Below are positions 28,725-37,873 of a stretch of 64,000 nucleotides of DNA, piece after piece. The notes under the pieces are model-generated. The model saw only the letters and a program-made list of their open reading frames with translations. It was not told the DNA's origin and ran no database searches. A program made the position numbers and the translations under genes. The DNA is from an uncultured Bryobacteraceae bacterium. GTDB taxonomy: Bacteria; Acidobacteriota; Terriglobia; Bryobacterales; Bryobacteraceae. The stretch is from positions 1 to 64,000 of the forward strand of contig CAKZUE010000017.1 in assembly GCA_937920635.1 (NCBI GenBank), written 5' to 3'. Each line of letters opens with the position of its first letter. The stretch's first letter is position 1.

Positions 28725-29362
28725 TGGCACACCTGCACGACTGCTGGCATTGCGGGGCGAAGGACGCGGCATCGCTGTTCTGCCGCTACTGCAATACCAT
28801 CCAGGCGCCGACGCCCGACTACTTCGAGTTTTTTGACATGCCGCGGCGGCTGGCGGTGAATGCCGAGGATCTGAAAGGGCGGTTCTACACGCTCAGCCGC
28901 CTGCTGCACCCGGACCGTTACACGCGGCGCTCGGAACAGGAGCGGCGTTTTTCGCTGGAAGCCTCTTCCATCCTCAACGACGCCTACCGCGTGTTGAAGG
29001 ATCCGATCCAGCGCGCTGAATATGTGTTGCGGCAGGAGGGGTTCACCGTCGGCGACCAGCGGAACAAGGACGTGCCGCCGGAGCTGCTCGAAGAGGTCTT
29101 CGAGCTGAACATGGCGCTGGACGAGTTGCGCGGCGGCGATCTGGAAGTGCTGCCGCAGCTCGAGGTCATGCGGCGCGATTTCCTTGAGATGCTGGCGGCC
29201 ATCGACCGCGAGCTGGAGGCGATGTTCGCCCGCCACGACGCCGCGCCGCCGGAGAGCCGCAAGCAGGTTCTCGGCGAGATCCGTTCCGCTCTCAACCGCC
29301 GCCGCTACATCAGCAATCTGGTCCAGGAAGTGGACAAGCAACTGACGGCGCGCAACGCGTAA
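28724..29362 (+). CDS. hscB: Fe-S co-chaperone HscB with tetracysteine N-terminus
   Basis: J-domain protein that brings IscU to HscA. 212 residues from the ATG at 28724, coupled to the iscA stop by a TGATG junction. The J-domain holds LLHPDRY (HPD motif, about residue 63-65) and the C-terminal three-helix bundle for IscU follows. Residues 1-30 are unusual: C7-x2-C10 and C20-x2-C23 in CWHCG and FCRYC, followed by IQAP. E. coli HscB lacks this; human HSCB has a similar tetracysteine metal-binding module. It sits 21 bp before hscA. Confidence 0.94.
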   Translation: MAHLHDCWHCGAKDAASLFCRYCNTIQAPTPDYFEFFDMPRRLAVNAEDLKGRFYTLSRLLHPDRYTRRSEQERRFSLEASSILNDAYRVLKDPIQRAEYVLRQEGFTVGDQRNKDVPPELLEEVFELNMALDELRGGDLEVLPQLEVMRRDFLEMLAAIDRELEAMFARHDAAPPESRKQVLGEIRSALNRRRYISNLVQEVDKQLTARNA

Positions 29363-29383
29363 GCGCGCCATCCGGACCCTGTC

Positions 29384-31237
29384 ATGAGCACTTTTCAGAT
29401 CGATTTTTCCACGGTGCAGAAGCGCCGCATCATCGGCATCGACCTCGGCACCACGAACTCGCTGGCCGCGTTCATGGACCTGACCGGTCCGGAGATCATA
29501 CCGGGGGCCGACGGCAGCCGCATGGTGCCGAGCATCGTGAGCCTGGCCGATGACGGCACGTTCGTGGTGGGCGAGGCGGCGCGGCGGCTGCTGATCGACG
29601 CGCCGCAGCGCACCGTCTACTCCGTCAAACGCCTGATGGGGCGCGGCCGCGAGGATGTGGCCGAAGAGCTGAGGCTGTTTCCCTTCCGCATCGCCGAGGG
29701 CAGCGAGCAGGTGATCCGCCTGGCGCTCGGCGAGCGGCTGTTCACGCCGCCCGAGATTTCGGCGCAGATCCTGAAGGAGCTGAAGCGGCGCGCCGAGCAG
29801 TATCTGGGCGAGGAGATCACACAGGCAGTGATCACCGTGCCCGCCTACTTCAACGACGCGCAGCGGCAGGCCACGCGCGACGCCGGGCGCATCGCGGGCC
29901 TCGAGGTGTTGCGGCTGGTGAACGAGCCCACGGCCGCGTCGCTCGCCTATGGCCTCGACAAGCGCAAGGAGGGCATCGTCGCGGTGTACGATCTCGGCGG
30001 CGGCACGTTCGACATCTCGATCCTGCGCCTGCACGAGGGCATCTTCGAAGTCCTGGCCACCAATGGCGACACGCATCTGGGCGGCGACGACATCGACAAC
30101 CGCCTGCTGGCCATCGCGCTCGAGGACATGGCCAGCGAGTGGGGCGAAGACCTCTCGCACAACGGCGAGGCGGTGCAGACGGTGCGGCAGGCGGTGATCC
30201 GCGCCAAGGAAGAACTCTCCTTCCAGCCCGCCACGGTGATCGACATTGATTACCGCGGCCGCCGCTACCAGCGCGAACTGAAGCGCGAGCTGTTCGAGAA
30301 CCTGATCCGCGACATCGTCGACCGCACGCTGGGGCCCTGCCGCCAGGCGATGCGCGACGCCGGGCTCGAACCGGAGCAGATCGACGAAGTGGTGCTGGTG
30401 GGCGGCTCGACGCGCATCCCGATGGTGCGCCGCGCGGTGGAGGCGCTGTTCAAGGCCAAGCCCCACAGCGAGCTGAACCCGGACGAGGTAGTCGCACTCG
30501 GGGCGGCGGTGCAGGCGGCGATCCTTTCCGGGGACGTGCAGGACAAGCTGCTGCTCGACGTCACGCCGCTGTCGCTCGGCATCGAGACCATGGGCGGCGT
30601 GGTGAGCAAGCTGATCCACCGCAACTCGACCATCCCGGCTTCGGCCACGGAGGTCTTCACCACGTCGGTGGACGGGCAGCGCAACGTGCTGATCCACGTG
30701 GTGCAGGGCGAGCGCGAACTGGCGAAGGACTGCCGGTCGCTGGCGCGGTTCGACCTGAAAGACATCGAGCCGATGCCCGCCGGCATGGCGCGCATCGAGG
30801 TGCGGTTCCTGATCGACGCCAACGGCATCCTCAACGTCACCGCCCGCGACCTGCGCAGCGGCAAGGAGCAGAGCATTGAGGTGAAGCCGAGCTACGGGCT
30901 CACCGAGGAGCAGGTGGAGGCGATGATCCGCGAGTCGTACGAAAAGGCGGAGGAAGACCTGATCGAGCGGCAGGTGCGCGAGGCGCGGGTCGAAGCGGAC
31001 AATATTCTTGCCGCCGTCGAGAAGGCGCGCATGAGCGATGCGTGGCTGGATCTCACCGACGAGGAGCGCGCCGCCGTGGACGCGGCGCTGAATGAGCTTC
31101 AGGTGGTGTACCACGCGAGCGACCACCATCTGATCCGCGCGGCGATCGAGAAGCTGGACGCGGCCACGCGGCGGCTGGCCGAAAACATGATGAACACGGC
31201 CGTACGCCAGGCGCTGAAGGGAACCCGAATCGAGTAG
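29384..31237 (+). CDS. hscA: Fe-S chaperone HscA (Hsp70 family)
   Basis: ATP-driven chaperone that assists cluster release from IscU. 617 residues, Hsp70 architecture: nucleotide-binding domain starting [16 protein letters not shown] (15-30), [12 protein letters not shown]-type phosphate loop (here [11 protein letters not shown]), [12 protein letters not shown] hinge motif, then a substrate-binding domain from about residue 385 ([16 protein letters not shown]). The C-terminal lid is shorter than in DnaK, as for HscA. LPPVK in the neighbouring IscU is its known target in E. coli. Confidence 0.95.
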   Translation: MSTFQIDFSTVQKRRIIGIDLGTTNSLAAFMDLTGPEIIPGADGSRMVPSIVSLADDGTFVVGEAARRLLIDAPQRTVYSVKRLMGRGREDVAEELRLFPFRIAEGSEQVIRLALGERLFTPPEISAQILKELKRRAEQYLGEEITQAVITVPAYFNDAQRQATRDAGRIAGLEVLRLVNEPTAASLAYGLDKRKEGIVAVYDLGGGTFDISILRLHEGIFEVLATNGDTHLGGDDIDNRLLAIALEDMASEWGEDLSHNGEAVQTVRQAVIRAKEELSFQPATVIDIDYRGRRYQRELKRELFENLIRDIVDRTLGPCRQAMRDAGLEPEQIDEVVLVGGSTRIPMVRRAVEALFKAKPHSELNPDEVVALGAAVQAAILSGDVQDKLLLDVTPLSLGIETMGGVVSKLIHRNSTIPASATEVFTTSVDGQRNVLIHVVQGERELAKDCRSLARFDLKDIEPMPAGMARIEVRFLIDANGILNVTARDLRSGKEQSIEVKPSYGLTEEQVEAMIRESYEKAEEDLIERQVREARVEADNILAAVEKARMSDAWLDLTDEERAAVDAALNELQVVYHASDHHLIRAAIEKLDAATRRLAENMMNTAVRQALKGTRIE

Positions 31238-31251
31238 CAAGGAGGCCGGCG

Positions 31252-31458
31252 ATGACGTGGAATGATTTCGAAGACATCGGCATGGCGCTGTATGAGGCGC
31301 ACCCGGACATCGACCCGCTCACGGTCCGTTTCACCGACCTGCACCGCATGGTGACCGAGCTCGAGGACTTCGACGGCGATCCGATGGCGTCGAACGAGGC
31401 GAAGCTCGAGGCCATTCAGATGGCCTGGTACGAGGAGTGGAAGGACAACCAGGGGTGA
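31252..31458 (+). CDS. iscX: IscX (YfhJ) small acidic protein
   Basis: 68-residue acidic protein starting MTWNDFEDIGMALYEAHPDID, which is the family signature, with FTDLHRMV and MAWYEEW later. IscX binds IscS and modulates sulfur transfer or iron delivery. 14 bp downstream of hscA. The usual operon has fdx (2Fe-2S ferredoxin) between hscA and iscX; it is missing here. Confidence 0.95.
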   Translation: MTWNDFEDIGMALYEAHPDIDPLTVRFTDLHRMVTELEDFDGDPMASNEAKLEAIQMAWYEEWKDNQG

Positions 31459-31567
31459 GCCAGCCGCTCGCGGCGCCGCGTTGAGAGAGCTCTCTTCCTG
31501 GCACAGCACACGGCCGCGGGGTCAGCGCAGCGAGTGCAGGCCGCGCTGGCGGCGGGAACGAGCGGTT

Positions 31568-31594
31568 GCGGCGCGGCCATGCGGGCCGCGCCGC
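31568..31594 (+). terminator. Strong hairpin after iscX, possible terminator
   Basis: Perfect 11-bp arms GCGGCGCGGCC and GGCCGCGCCGC with a 5-base loop. No T-run follows, so intrinsic termination is uncertain. Confidence 0.45.
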
Positions 31595-31608
31595 TAGCCG
31601 TTCCCTCC

Positions 31609-31623
31609 GGGCGCTTCGCGCCC
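31609..31623 (+). terminator. Second hairpin after iscX
   Basis: Arms GGGCGC and GCGCCC with loop TTC, followed by TTT. Together with the hairpin at 31568-31594 it could end the isc transcript. Confidence 0.4.
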
Positions 31624-31819
31624 TTTGGCCGCGGCACAGTTTACGGCCGGCGGCGCGCTTCAATCGCGGCAGCCTTGCTCGCCTGGCAAGGCGGTCTGCC
31701 CGCCCCGGTGTGCCAGCCGCCGCGGCGGCGAGGCTCCAACGGAGACGGGTCAGGCGCAAATCTGCCGCAAATTCAGGCGCTCCCACGCCTTGTTCTGGGC
31801 CGTTTCTTCGTTTAATCTG

Positions 31820-31852
31820 ATGAGGGCATCATTGACCCTGTTGAGCCCTCAT
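31820..31852. promoter_or_regulatory. Inverted repeat upstream of the CsgG-like gene
   Basis: ATGAGGGC (31820-31827) and GCCCTCAT (31845-31852) are perfect 8-bp arms separated by 17 bp, immediately before the GGGAGG ribosome binding site. It may be an operator or a leader hairpin. Confidence 0.4.
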
Positions 31853-31869
31853 GGGAGGTACGCCTCAAG

Positions 31870-32838
31870 ATGAAGAAGCGTTGGATTGCGGCGCTGGCCC
31901 TGACACTGACCCTGCCTGCCGCCTGGGGCCAGGCGCCTCAGAAGAGGCGGGTGGCGGTGCTGAATTTCGATTACGGCACGGTCCGGAGCGGCGTGGCGGC
32001 GATCTTCGGCACGGACATCGATGTGGGAACGGGCATCAGCGACATGCTGGTGGAGGAGCTGGTGAAGGGCGGCGCATATTCCGTCATCGAGCGCAAGGCG
32101 CTGGACAAGCTGCTGGCCGAGCAGAACTTTTCCAACAGCGACCGGGCGGACCCGGCCAGCGCGGCGCGGATCGGACGGCTGCTCGGGGTGGATGCGATCA
32201 TCGTCGGCTCGATCACGCAGTTCGGGCGGGACGACCAGCAGATCGGGCTGGGCGGCTTCGGCCGCAGCATGGGCAAGTACGGGCTGGGCGGGACCAGCGT
32301 CCGCAAGGCGAAGGCGGTAGTCGCGGTGACGGCACGGCTCGTCAACGTTGAGACAGGCGAGATTCTGGCCGTGGCCACCGGCAACGGAGAATCCAAGCGC
32401 AGCGGCACTTCGCTGCTGGGCGCGGGCGGCAGCGGCGGCTCGGCCGGCGGAGGCGTCGTGGACATGAGGAGCACGAACTTCGCCAACACGATTCTCGGGG
32501 AAGCCACGCGCCATGCGGTGGACGAGCTCGCCAAGCAGCTCACGGCGAATTCTTCGCGGATCGAAGTCATGGCGAGGCCGATTGAGGGTCTGGTGGCGGA
32601 CGTGTCCGGCAACACGCTGGTGATCAACGTCGGCACGCGCGCGGGCGTGAAGCCGGGCATGACGTTGACCGTGCGGCGCGTGGGCCGCGAGATCAAGGAT
32701 CCGGCAACGGGACGCGTGATTCGGAGAGTGGAGGACACGCTCGGTTCGCTCACCATCACGGAAGCGGACGAGGAGTCGGCGGTAGGCACTTTCACCGGCG
32801 CTACGCCGCCGAAGGTCGGAGACACGGTAAAGAACTGA
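31870..32838 (+). CDS. CsgG-family secreted/outer-membrane-associated protein
   Basis: 322 residues with a Sec signal (MKKRWIAALALTLTLPAAWGQ). The CsgG-like domain covers about residues 26-245: KRRVAVLNFDYG, then LVEELVKGGAYSVIERKALDKLLAEQNFS, and GADAIIVGSI-type sequence (here VDAIIVGSITQFG). In E. coli CsgG forms the curli secretion pore; Acidobacteria and others have many CsgG-domain proteins without curli genes, so curli export should not be assumed. The C-terminal segment (about 246-322) is a small beta domain. No lipobox cysteine is seen. GGGAGG 11 bases upstream. Next to a Ser/Thr kinase 31 bp downstream. Confidence 0.88.
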   Translation: MKKRWIAALALTLTLPAAWGQAPQKRRVAVLNFDYGTVRSGVAAIFGTDIDVGTGISDMLVEELVKGGAYSVIERKALDKLLAEQNFSNSDRADPASAARIGRLLGVDAIIVGSITQFGRDDQQIGLGGFGRSMGKYGLGGTSVRKAKAVVAVTARLVNVETGEILAVATGNGESKRSGTSLLGAGGSGGSAGGGVVDMRSTNFANTILGEATRHAVDELAKQLTANSSRIEVMARPIEGLVADVSGNTLVINVGTRAGVKPGMTLTVRRVGREIKDPATGRVIRRVEDTLGSLTITEADEESAVGTFTGATPPKVGDTVKN

Positions 32839-32869
32839 GCGCGCGCGGGCGCCCGATGGAGGAGGAGTC

Positions 32870-34537
32870 ATGTCTTATCAGCCCGGGGATCGAATCGGCG
32901 ACTACGAAGTGATGGCCGTGCTCGGCGCCGGCGGCATGGGCAAGGTGTACAAGGTCCGCAACCTCATCTCGGACCGCGTGGAAGCCATGAAGGTGCTGCT
33001 GCCGAACCTCGCCGAAAATCCGGAGCTCGGCGAGCGGTTCATCCGCGAGATCAAGCTGCAGGCGACGCTGAGCCACCCCAACATCGCCGCCCTGCACACG
33101 GCGCTGCACTTCGAGAATCAGCTCCTGATGCTGATGGAGTTCGTCGACGGCATCACGCTGGAGGAACTGGTGCGCGGCGGTCCGCTGCGGCTGGACGAGG
33201 CCATCCACTACATCGCGCAGGTGTGCGACGCGCTGGCCTACGCGCACTCGAAGGGCATCATCCACCGCGACCTGAAGCCCTCCAACATGATGCTGACGCC
33301 GGACGGGGCAGTAAAGCTGCTCGATTTCGGCATCGCCAAGTTCGCGCAGGACCGGTCGATGACGAAGACGGGCTTCCTGGTCGGCTCGCTGCCGTACATC
33401 TCGCCCGAGCAGATCGAAGGGCTGCCCGACATCGACGTGCGCACCGACATCTACTCGCTGGGCATCACGCTGTATCAGCTCGTCACCGGGCGCGTGCCGT
33501 TCGAAGCCGACAGCGAATACTCGCTGATGCGCAAGCATCTCCAGGAAACGCCCGTGCCGCCCGTGCAGGTGATGCCGGATGTGCCGCAGGGGCTGAGCGA
33601 CATCATTCTCACGGCGATCGAGAAGGACCGCGGCCGGCGCTTCCAGAGCGCGGCGGCGATGGGAGCGGCGTTGCGCAGCCTGGCATCGAGCCTCGGCGTC
33701 ACCACGGCTGCGCCCGCCATGGCGGCGGCGCCCGCGCCATCAGCCGGCTGGAGCTCGGCGCCGCAGAGTCCCGAACAGGCGTGGGGCGCGCCTCCCGTGC
33801 CGGAGCCGCGGAAGCATTCCAACCGCGCTCTGTATGTGGTGATCGGTTCGGTGGCGACCATCGCCGTGCTGGTGGTGGCGGCCATGCAGTTGCCGCGCTT
33901 CTTCGGCGCCCGCGCCGGCGCGCCTGCCGCTGTGGAGTCGCCGATTCCTGCGGCGGAAGCGCAGCCGGCGCAGCAGCAGGCCGAACCGCAGCAGGCCGAG
34001 CCGCAGCAGCCGGCGGAGGCGGCGCAGACAGAGGCACCTGCCGCGCTTGCGGTCCAGCCGTCCGGGCCAGCCCCCTCCAGCGCTTCTGCCCCCGCGCGGC
34101 CTGCTTCGGCCACTCCCGCCAGCCCGGTCCGGCGCATGGAAAACCGGGAAGCCATGCCGCAGCGGTCCTCGGCGGCGCCTGAGACGCCCGTTGCCGCGCA
34201 GCCTGCCTATCAAGCTCCTCCTCAGGCGCAGCCCGCGGCGGCGGCGCCGCCCGCGCCCGCCGTGGATGAGCGCGAACTGAGCGAACTGCGCGAAAGGCTG
34301 ATGCTGCTCGGCGCGCGCGTCAATGCCGCCCAGGCCAGCCTCAACCGGCTGAAGCAGGAACAGGCGCGCATGGGCCTCGGGCTGCGGGGCGACATCGCCG
34401 CCGCCGCGCAGCGGATGGAGTATTACATGGACGAGGCGGAAGCCGCCCTCAAGCGCGGCGACTCCGCGGCGGCGAAGAAGCACCTGGACAACGCGGACCG
34501 CGAAACAGCGCGGCTCGAAAAGTTCCTCGGCCGCTGA
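32870..34537 (+). CDS. PknB-type membrane serine/threonine protein kinase
   Basis: 555 residues. The kinase domain (about 11-275) has the glycine loop GAGGMGKVYK, catalytic lysine K41 in EAMKVL, the catalytic loop HRDLKPSN with D134, and DFG with D152. After a linker, one transmembrane helix (about 319-340, ALYVVIGSVATIAVLVVAAM) leads to an extracytoplasmic Pro/Ala/Gln-rich region (350-460) and a C-terminal coiled coil (about 465-555, with LRERLMLLGARVNAAQASL). There is no PASTA domain. A Shine-Dalgarno GGAGGAG precedes the ATG. It probably responds to something sensed outside and may act with the CsgG-like protein. Targets unknown. Confidence 0.94.
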   Translation: MSYQPGDRIGDYEVMAVLGAGGMGKVYKVRNLISDRVEAMKVLLPNLAENPELGERFIREIKLQATLSHPNIAALHTALHFENQLLMLMEFVDGITLEELVRGGPLRLDEAIHYIAQVCDALAYAHSKGIIHRDLKPSNMMLTPDGAVKLLDFGIAKFAQDRSMTKTGFLVGSLPYISPEQIEGLPDIDVRTDIYSLGITLYQLVTGRVPFEADSEYSLMRKHLQETPVPPVQVMPDVPQGLSDIILTAIEKDRGRRFQSAAAMGAALRSLASSLGVTTAAPAMAAAPAPSAGWSSAPQSPEQAWGAPPVPEPRKHSNRALYVVIGSVATIAVLVVAAMQLPRFFGARAGAPAAVESPIPAAEAQPAQQQAEPQQAEPQQPAEAAQTEAPAALAVQPSGPAPSSASAPARPASATPASPVRRMENREAMPQRSSAAPETPVAAQPAYQAPPQAQPAAAAPPAPAVDERELSELRERLMLLGARVNAAQASLNRLKQEQARMGLGLRGDIAAAAQRMEYYMDEAEAALKRGDSAAAKKHLDNADRETARLEKFLGR

Positions 34538-34543
34538 TCTGTT

Positions 34544-35677
34544 TCAAACAAGAATCGCAAAGGTTGTTTCCGAGCGCTCGACGCGGCGGTACTGGGTATC
34601 CCGCTCGACGGGCTCGCGCCCGGCCATGCGGATCAGGTGGAGCAGCTCGGCGCGGCGCATGCCCTGGGTGGTGGTGGCGCCGGCATCGTGATAGATGCGC
34701 TCCTCCACCACGGTGCCGTCGATGTCGTCGGCGCCGAAGCGCTGGGCGATTTGCGCCATCTTCGGCGTCATCATGATCCAGTACGCCTTGATGTGCGGAA
34801 TGTTGTCGAGCAGCAGCCGCGCCACGGCGATGTTTTTGAGATCGGCGAAGCCGGTGGTCTTGGGCAGGTGCTCCAGCGGCGTGTTGTCCGGGTGGAAGGC
34901 GAGCGGGATGTAGGTGACGAAGCCGCCCGTCTCGTCCTGCAACGCGCGCAGGCGCAGGAGGTGGTCGACGCGGTCTTCCTCGGTTTCGATGTGGCCGTAC
35001 AGCATGGTGCAGTTGGATTGAATGCCCATGCGGTGGGCCAGCCGCGCCACTTCCAGCCACTCGTTGCCGTCGATCTTGTGGTCGCAGATGATGCGGCGGA
35101 CTCGCTCGGAGAAGATCTCCGCTCCGCCGCCGGGCATGGAATCGAGCCCCGCCTCGCGCAGCCGCCGCAGCACCTCTTCGAGCGGGATGCGGAACCGGCG
35201 CGCCAGGTATGCGACCTCGACCATCGTGAACGCCTTGAGATGGATCTGCGGGAAACGCTGCTTGAGGCCGCGCAGCATCTCGCAATACCAGTCCAGCGTC
35301 AGCTCGGGATGCAGCCCGCCGACGATGTGCAGTTCCGTGATGCCCTCGGCGGCGCCCTGCGCGGCGCGCGCCCAGACATCTTCCAGCGACATGGTGTAGG
35401 CGTTCGGATCCCGGGCCTTCTTGCCGAAGGCGCACAGCTTGCAGGAAGCCACGCAGACGTCGGTGGGGTTGATGTGCCGGTTGACGTTGAAGAAGGTGAC
35501 GTTGCCGTGCATCCGCTCCCGCACGAGGTTGGCCATGTAGCCGATGGCGAGCAGGTCGTGCGAGCGGTACAGCAGCACGCCGTCGTCGAGGCTGAGCCGT
35601 TCCTGCCGCCGGACTTTCTCGAGCACCGGCAGCAGGCGGGCGTCGTCGAACACGGGGGCGGCAAGCGGTGTCGTCAT
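34544..35677 (-). CDS. mqnE: Aminofutalosine synthase (radical SAM), menaquinone pathway
   Basis: Radical SAM enzyme that joins the enolpyruvyl group of 3-((1-carboxyvinyl)oxy)benzoate to adenosine in the futalosine route to menaquinone. 377 residues from the ATG at 35677 (8 bp after the upstream gene); a start at 35731 would intrude into mqnP. The cluster motif is C-x3-C-x2-C in DVCVASCKLC, preceded by the MqnE signature FFNVNRHINPTD, and GGLHPELT follows. Distinction from the paralogue MqnC rests on this context. Translated with the prenyltransferase, both in menaquinone synthesis. Confidence 0.92.
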   Translation of the reverse strand: MTTPLAAPVFDDARLLPVLEKVRRQERLSLDDGVLLYRSHDLLAIGYMANLVRERMHGNVTFFNVNRHINPTDVCVASCKLCAFGKKARDPNAYTMSLEDVWARAAQGAAEGITELHIVGGLHPELTLDWYCEMLRGLKQRFPQIHLKAFTMVEVAYLARRFRIPLEEVLRRLREAGLDSMPGGGAEIFSERVRRIICDHKIDGNEWLEVARLAHRMGIQSNCTMLYGHIETEEDRVDHLLRLRALQDETGGFVTYIPLAFHPDNTPLEHLPKTTGFADLKNIAVARLLLDNIPHIKAYWIMMTPKMAQIAQRFGADDIDGTVVEERIYHDAGATTTQGMRRAELLHLIRMAGREPVERDTQYRRVERSETTFAILV

Positions 35678-35684
35678 CTTGGAA

Positions 35685-36629
35685 TCAGGCTCCCAGAGGC
35701 CGGAGAAGGATGTCGGCGGCCCAGAAAACAAAGAATAGCACTCCTACCCAGCCATTCACGGTGAAGAAAGCGGCGTCCACGCGCGACAGATCGCCGGCGC
35801 GCACCAGCCGGTGCTCCCAAACCAGCAGCGCGCCCGCCACAGCCGTGCCCGTCCACGCAGCCGCGCCCGCACCGAAGGAGCGCGCCAGCAACACCAACGC
35901 GGCCATCATCAGGACATGAAACGCGCGCGCCGCCATCAGCGCCCGCGCGATCCCCAGCCGCGCCGGCAGGCTGTAGAGCCCCTCGCGCCGGTCGAATTCA
36001 TAGTCCTGGCAGGAGTAGATCACGTCGAACCCCGCCGTCCACAGCGTGACGGCGGCCGTCAGCCACAGGATGCGCGCATCGAGGGCGCCCGTCATGGCGA
36101 TCCACGCCGCCGCCGGCGCGATGCCGAGCGCAAATCCCAGCACCAGATGCGACAGCGAGGTGAACCGCTTGGTCCACGAATAGAAGAACACCACGGCCAG
36201 CGCGGCGGGGGCAAGGTTCAGGCACAGCGGGTTCAGCATCGCCGAGGCGAGCACAAACAACAGTGAACTGACAACCGTGAAGCTCCAGGCAAAGCCGCGC
36301 GACAGCAGCCCCGCGGGCAGGTGGCGGTTCCGCGTGCGCGGGTTGCGGGCGTCGATGGAGGCGTCGAGAATCCGGTTAAACGCCATCGCCGCCGAGCGCG
36401 CCGTCACCATGCAGGCCAGGATCCAGCCGAGCTTCGGCCAGAGCTGCGCCGCCGGCATGGCCGTATCGCGCCACGCCAGAAGAGCGGAGGTGAGGGCGAA
36501 CGGCAAGGCGAACACGGAGTGCTCAAACCGGATCATTTCCAGCGTGAGCACCGTGCGGCGCCAGAGCTGGCTCAGGGGATGCGGGACAGGGGCGGCCGTG
36601 TGCATGGGTGGCGGCGGTTCATCTACCAT
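35685..36629 (-). CDS. mqnP: UbiA-family prenyltransferase, menaquinone pathway
   Basis: Membrane prenyltransferase that attaches the isoprenoid tail to the naphthoquinone precursor. 314 residues with about eight hydrophobic segments. Aspartate-rich motifs are NRILDASIDARN and YSCQDYEFDRREG, the two Mg-diphosphate sites of UbiA proteins. The neighbour mqnE supports the futalosine route (MqnP) over ubiquinone or protoheme synthesis. The start ATG at 36629 has no clear Shine-Dalgarno; M9 at 36605 is an alternative. It is divergent from the DUF192 lipoprotein gene by only 8 bp. Confidence 0.9.
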   Translation of the reverse strand: MVDEPPPPMHTAAPVPHPLSQLWRRTVLTLEMIRFEHSVFALPFALTSALLAWRDTAMPAAQLWPKLGWILACMVTARSAAMAFNRILDASIDARNPRTRNRHLPAGLLSRGFAWSFTVVSSLLFVLASAMLNPLCLNLAPAALAVVFFYSWTKRFTSLSHLVLGFALGIAPAAAWIAMTGALDARILWLTAAVTLWTAGFDVIYSCQDYEFDRREGLYSLPARLGIARALMAARAFHVLMMAALVLLARSFGAGAAAWTGTAVAGALLVWEHRLVRAGDLSRVDAAFFTVNGWVGVLFFVFWAADILLRPLGA

Positions 36630-36637
36630 TTTAGGAG

Positions 36638-37096
36638 ATGCGCGGTTTTCCCCCGGTGGTGGCGATTCTGTGGTTGGGTCTGGCGTCCTGCGGCGGCGGC
36701 CCCACAGCGATGAAGCCGGAGGAATACGGCACGATCCCGGTGCGCCTTCCCAGCGGGAAGACGATCCGCGCCGAGCAACTCACACAGCCGGCGGAGATTG
36801 CCAGGGGAATGATGTTCCGGGACAGCCTGGCGGAGGACAGGGGGATGCTGTTTTACCACGGCGAGCCCGGCCGGTACTCCTACTGGATGTACCAGGTGAA
36901 GGTGCCGCTCGACATTATCTGGCTCGACCCCGGGAAACGGGTCGTCGAGGTGGTCCACCAGGCGCAGCCGTGCCCCGGGCCAGCGGAAAAATGTCCCGCC
37001 TACGGCGGCGGCTTCGAAGCGCAATATGTTCTGGAACTGCGCGCCGGCGTGGCGAAGGCCAACGGGGTGCAGCCTGGAACGCAGATCATGTTCTGA
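36638..37096 (+). CDS. DUF192 lipoprotein
   Basis: 152 residues with a lipoprotein signal: MRGFPPVVAILWLGLASC, where LASC is the lipobox. The rest is a DUF192 domain (LTQPAEIARGMMFRDSLAEDRGMLF, IWLDPGKRVVEV, YVLELRAGVAKANGVQPG). Role unknown; DUF192 proteins are small soluble or periplasmic beta domains. AGGAG is directly before the ATG. Only 8 bp separate it from the divergent mqnP. Confidence 0.88.
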   Translation: MRGFPPVVAILWLGLASCGGGPTAMKPEEYGTIPVRLPSGKTIRAEQLTQPAEIARGMMFRDSLAEDRGMLFYHGEPGRYSYWMYQVKVPLDIIWLDPGKRVVEVVHQAQPCPGPAEKCPAYGGGFEAQYVLELRAGVAKANGVQPGTQIMF

Positions 37097-37117
37097 CCTT
37101 CATGGAGCAAAGCCCCG

Positions 37118-37864
37118 ATGGACAAAGACCAACTGAGGAGTCTTCTGGAGCAGGTGCGCAGCGGCGCCGTGGAGGTCGAGCAGGCGCTGGAACGGCTGCG
37201 TCACATGCCGTTCGAATCGCTGGGCTATGCCACTATCGATCACCACCGCGCGATCCGCATGGGCTTGCCGGAAGTCATCTTCGGCAAGGGCAAGACGGTG
37301 GAGCAGACCGTCGGCATCGCCACGCGGCTGCTGGAACGCGCCGCCAATCTGCTGATCACACGGACCACCCGCGAGGCGCATGAGGCGCTGCGGGCCATTT
37401 GCCCGGAAGCGGAATACTTCCCGCTGTCCGGCGCGCTCCGCGTGTGGCGGGACCGCTCCCCGCGCGGCAAGGGCAGGCTGCTGGTGGTGAGCGCGGGCAC
37501 CACGGACCTGCCGGTGGCGGAGGAAGCCGTGGTCACCGCCGAGATCATGGGCAATGAAGTGGTCCAGGTGCATGACGTGGGGGTGGCGGGCATCCACCGC
37601 CTGCTCGGCAATTACGAGAAGCTGGCCGAGGCGCGCGTCATCGTCGTGTGCGCCGGCATGGAAGGCGCGCTGCCAAGCGTGGTGGGCGGCATGGTGAGCT
37701 GCCCGGTGATCGCCGTGCCCACCAGCGTCGGCTATGGGGCCAGCTTCCACGGACTGGCGGCGCTGCTCGGGATGCTGAACAGTTGCGCGAGCAACGTCAG
37801 CGTGGTCAATATCGACAATGGCTTCGGCGGCGGCTATGTCGCCAGCCTGATCAACCGCCTCTGA
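37118..37864 (+). CDS. larB: Nickel-pincer cofactor biosynthesis protein LarB
   Basis: First enzyme of the NPN cofactor of lactate racemase: LarB carboxylates nicotinic acid adenine dinucleotide and hydrolyses its phosphoanhydride. 248 residues: N-terminal helical part (about 1-110, with [19 protein letters not shown]), then a PurE-like domain (about 115-248, [12 protein letters not shown], then [22 protein letters not shown]). The partners larC and larE are not in the window, so it is isolated here. 21 bp after the DUF192 gene. Confidence 0.93.
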   Translation: MDKDQLRSLLEQVRSGAVEVEQALERLRHMPFESLGYATIDHHRAIRMGLPEVIFGKGKTVEQTVGIATRLLERAANLLITRTTREAHEALRAICPEAEYFPLSGALRVWRDRSPRGKGRLLVVSAGTTDLPVAEEAVVTAEIMGNEVVQVHDVGVAGIHRLLGNYEKLAEARVIVVCAGMEGALPSVVGGMVSCPVIAVPTSVGYGASFHGLAALLGMLNSCASNVSVVNIDNGFGGGYVASLINRL

Positions 37865-37873
37865 CGCGGCTGC

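Larger units (their letters stand above)
31459..31869. other. Intergenic region downstream of the isc operon
   Basis: About 410 bp without a credible gene. It holds a 12-bp palindrome AGAGAGCTCTCT (31484-31495), the two hairpins at 31568-31594 and 31609-31623, and the inverted repeat at 31820-31852 in front of the CsgG-like gene. Open frames here have arginine/alanine-rich translations and no ribosome binding site. Confidence 0.65.

Noticed and set aside
28634-31240. Long minus-strand frame opposite hscB and hscA
   Set aside because: Antisense to two clear isc genes; composition typical of shadows.
31534-31815. Possible 93-aa gene after iscX
   Set aside because: No Shine-Dalgarno, Arg/Ala/Gly-rich, overlaps strong hairpins; judged non-coding.
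36605-36650. Shared bidirectional promoter between mqnP and the DUF192 gene
   Set aside because: The gap is 8 bp, so promoters must lie inside the coding regions; no clear pair was found.
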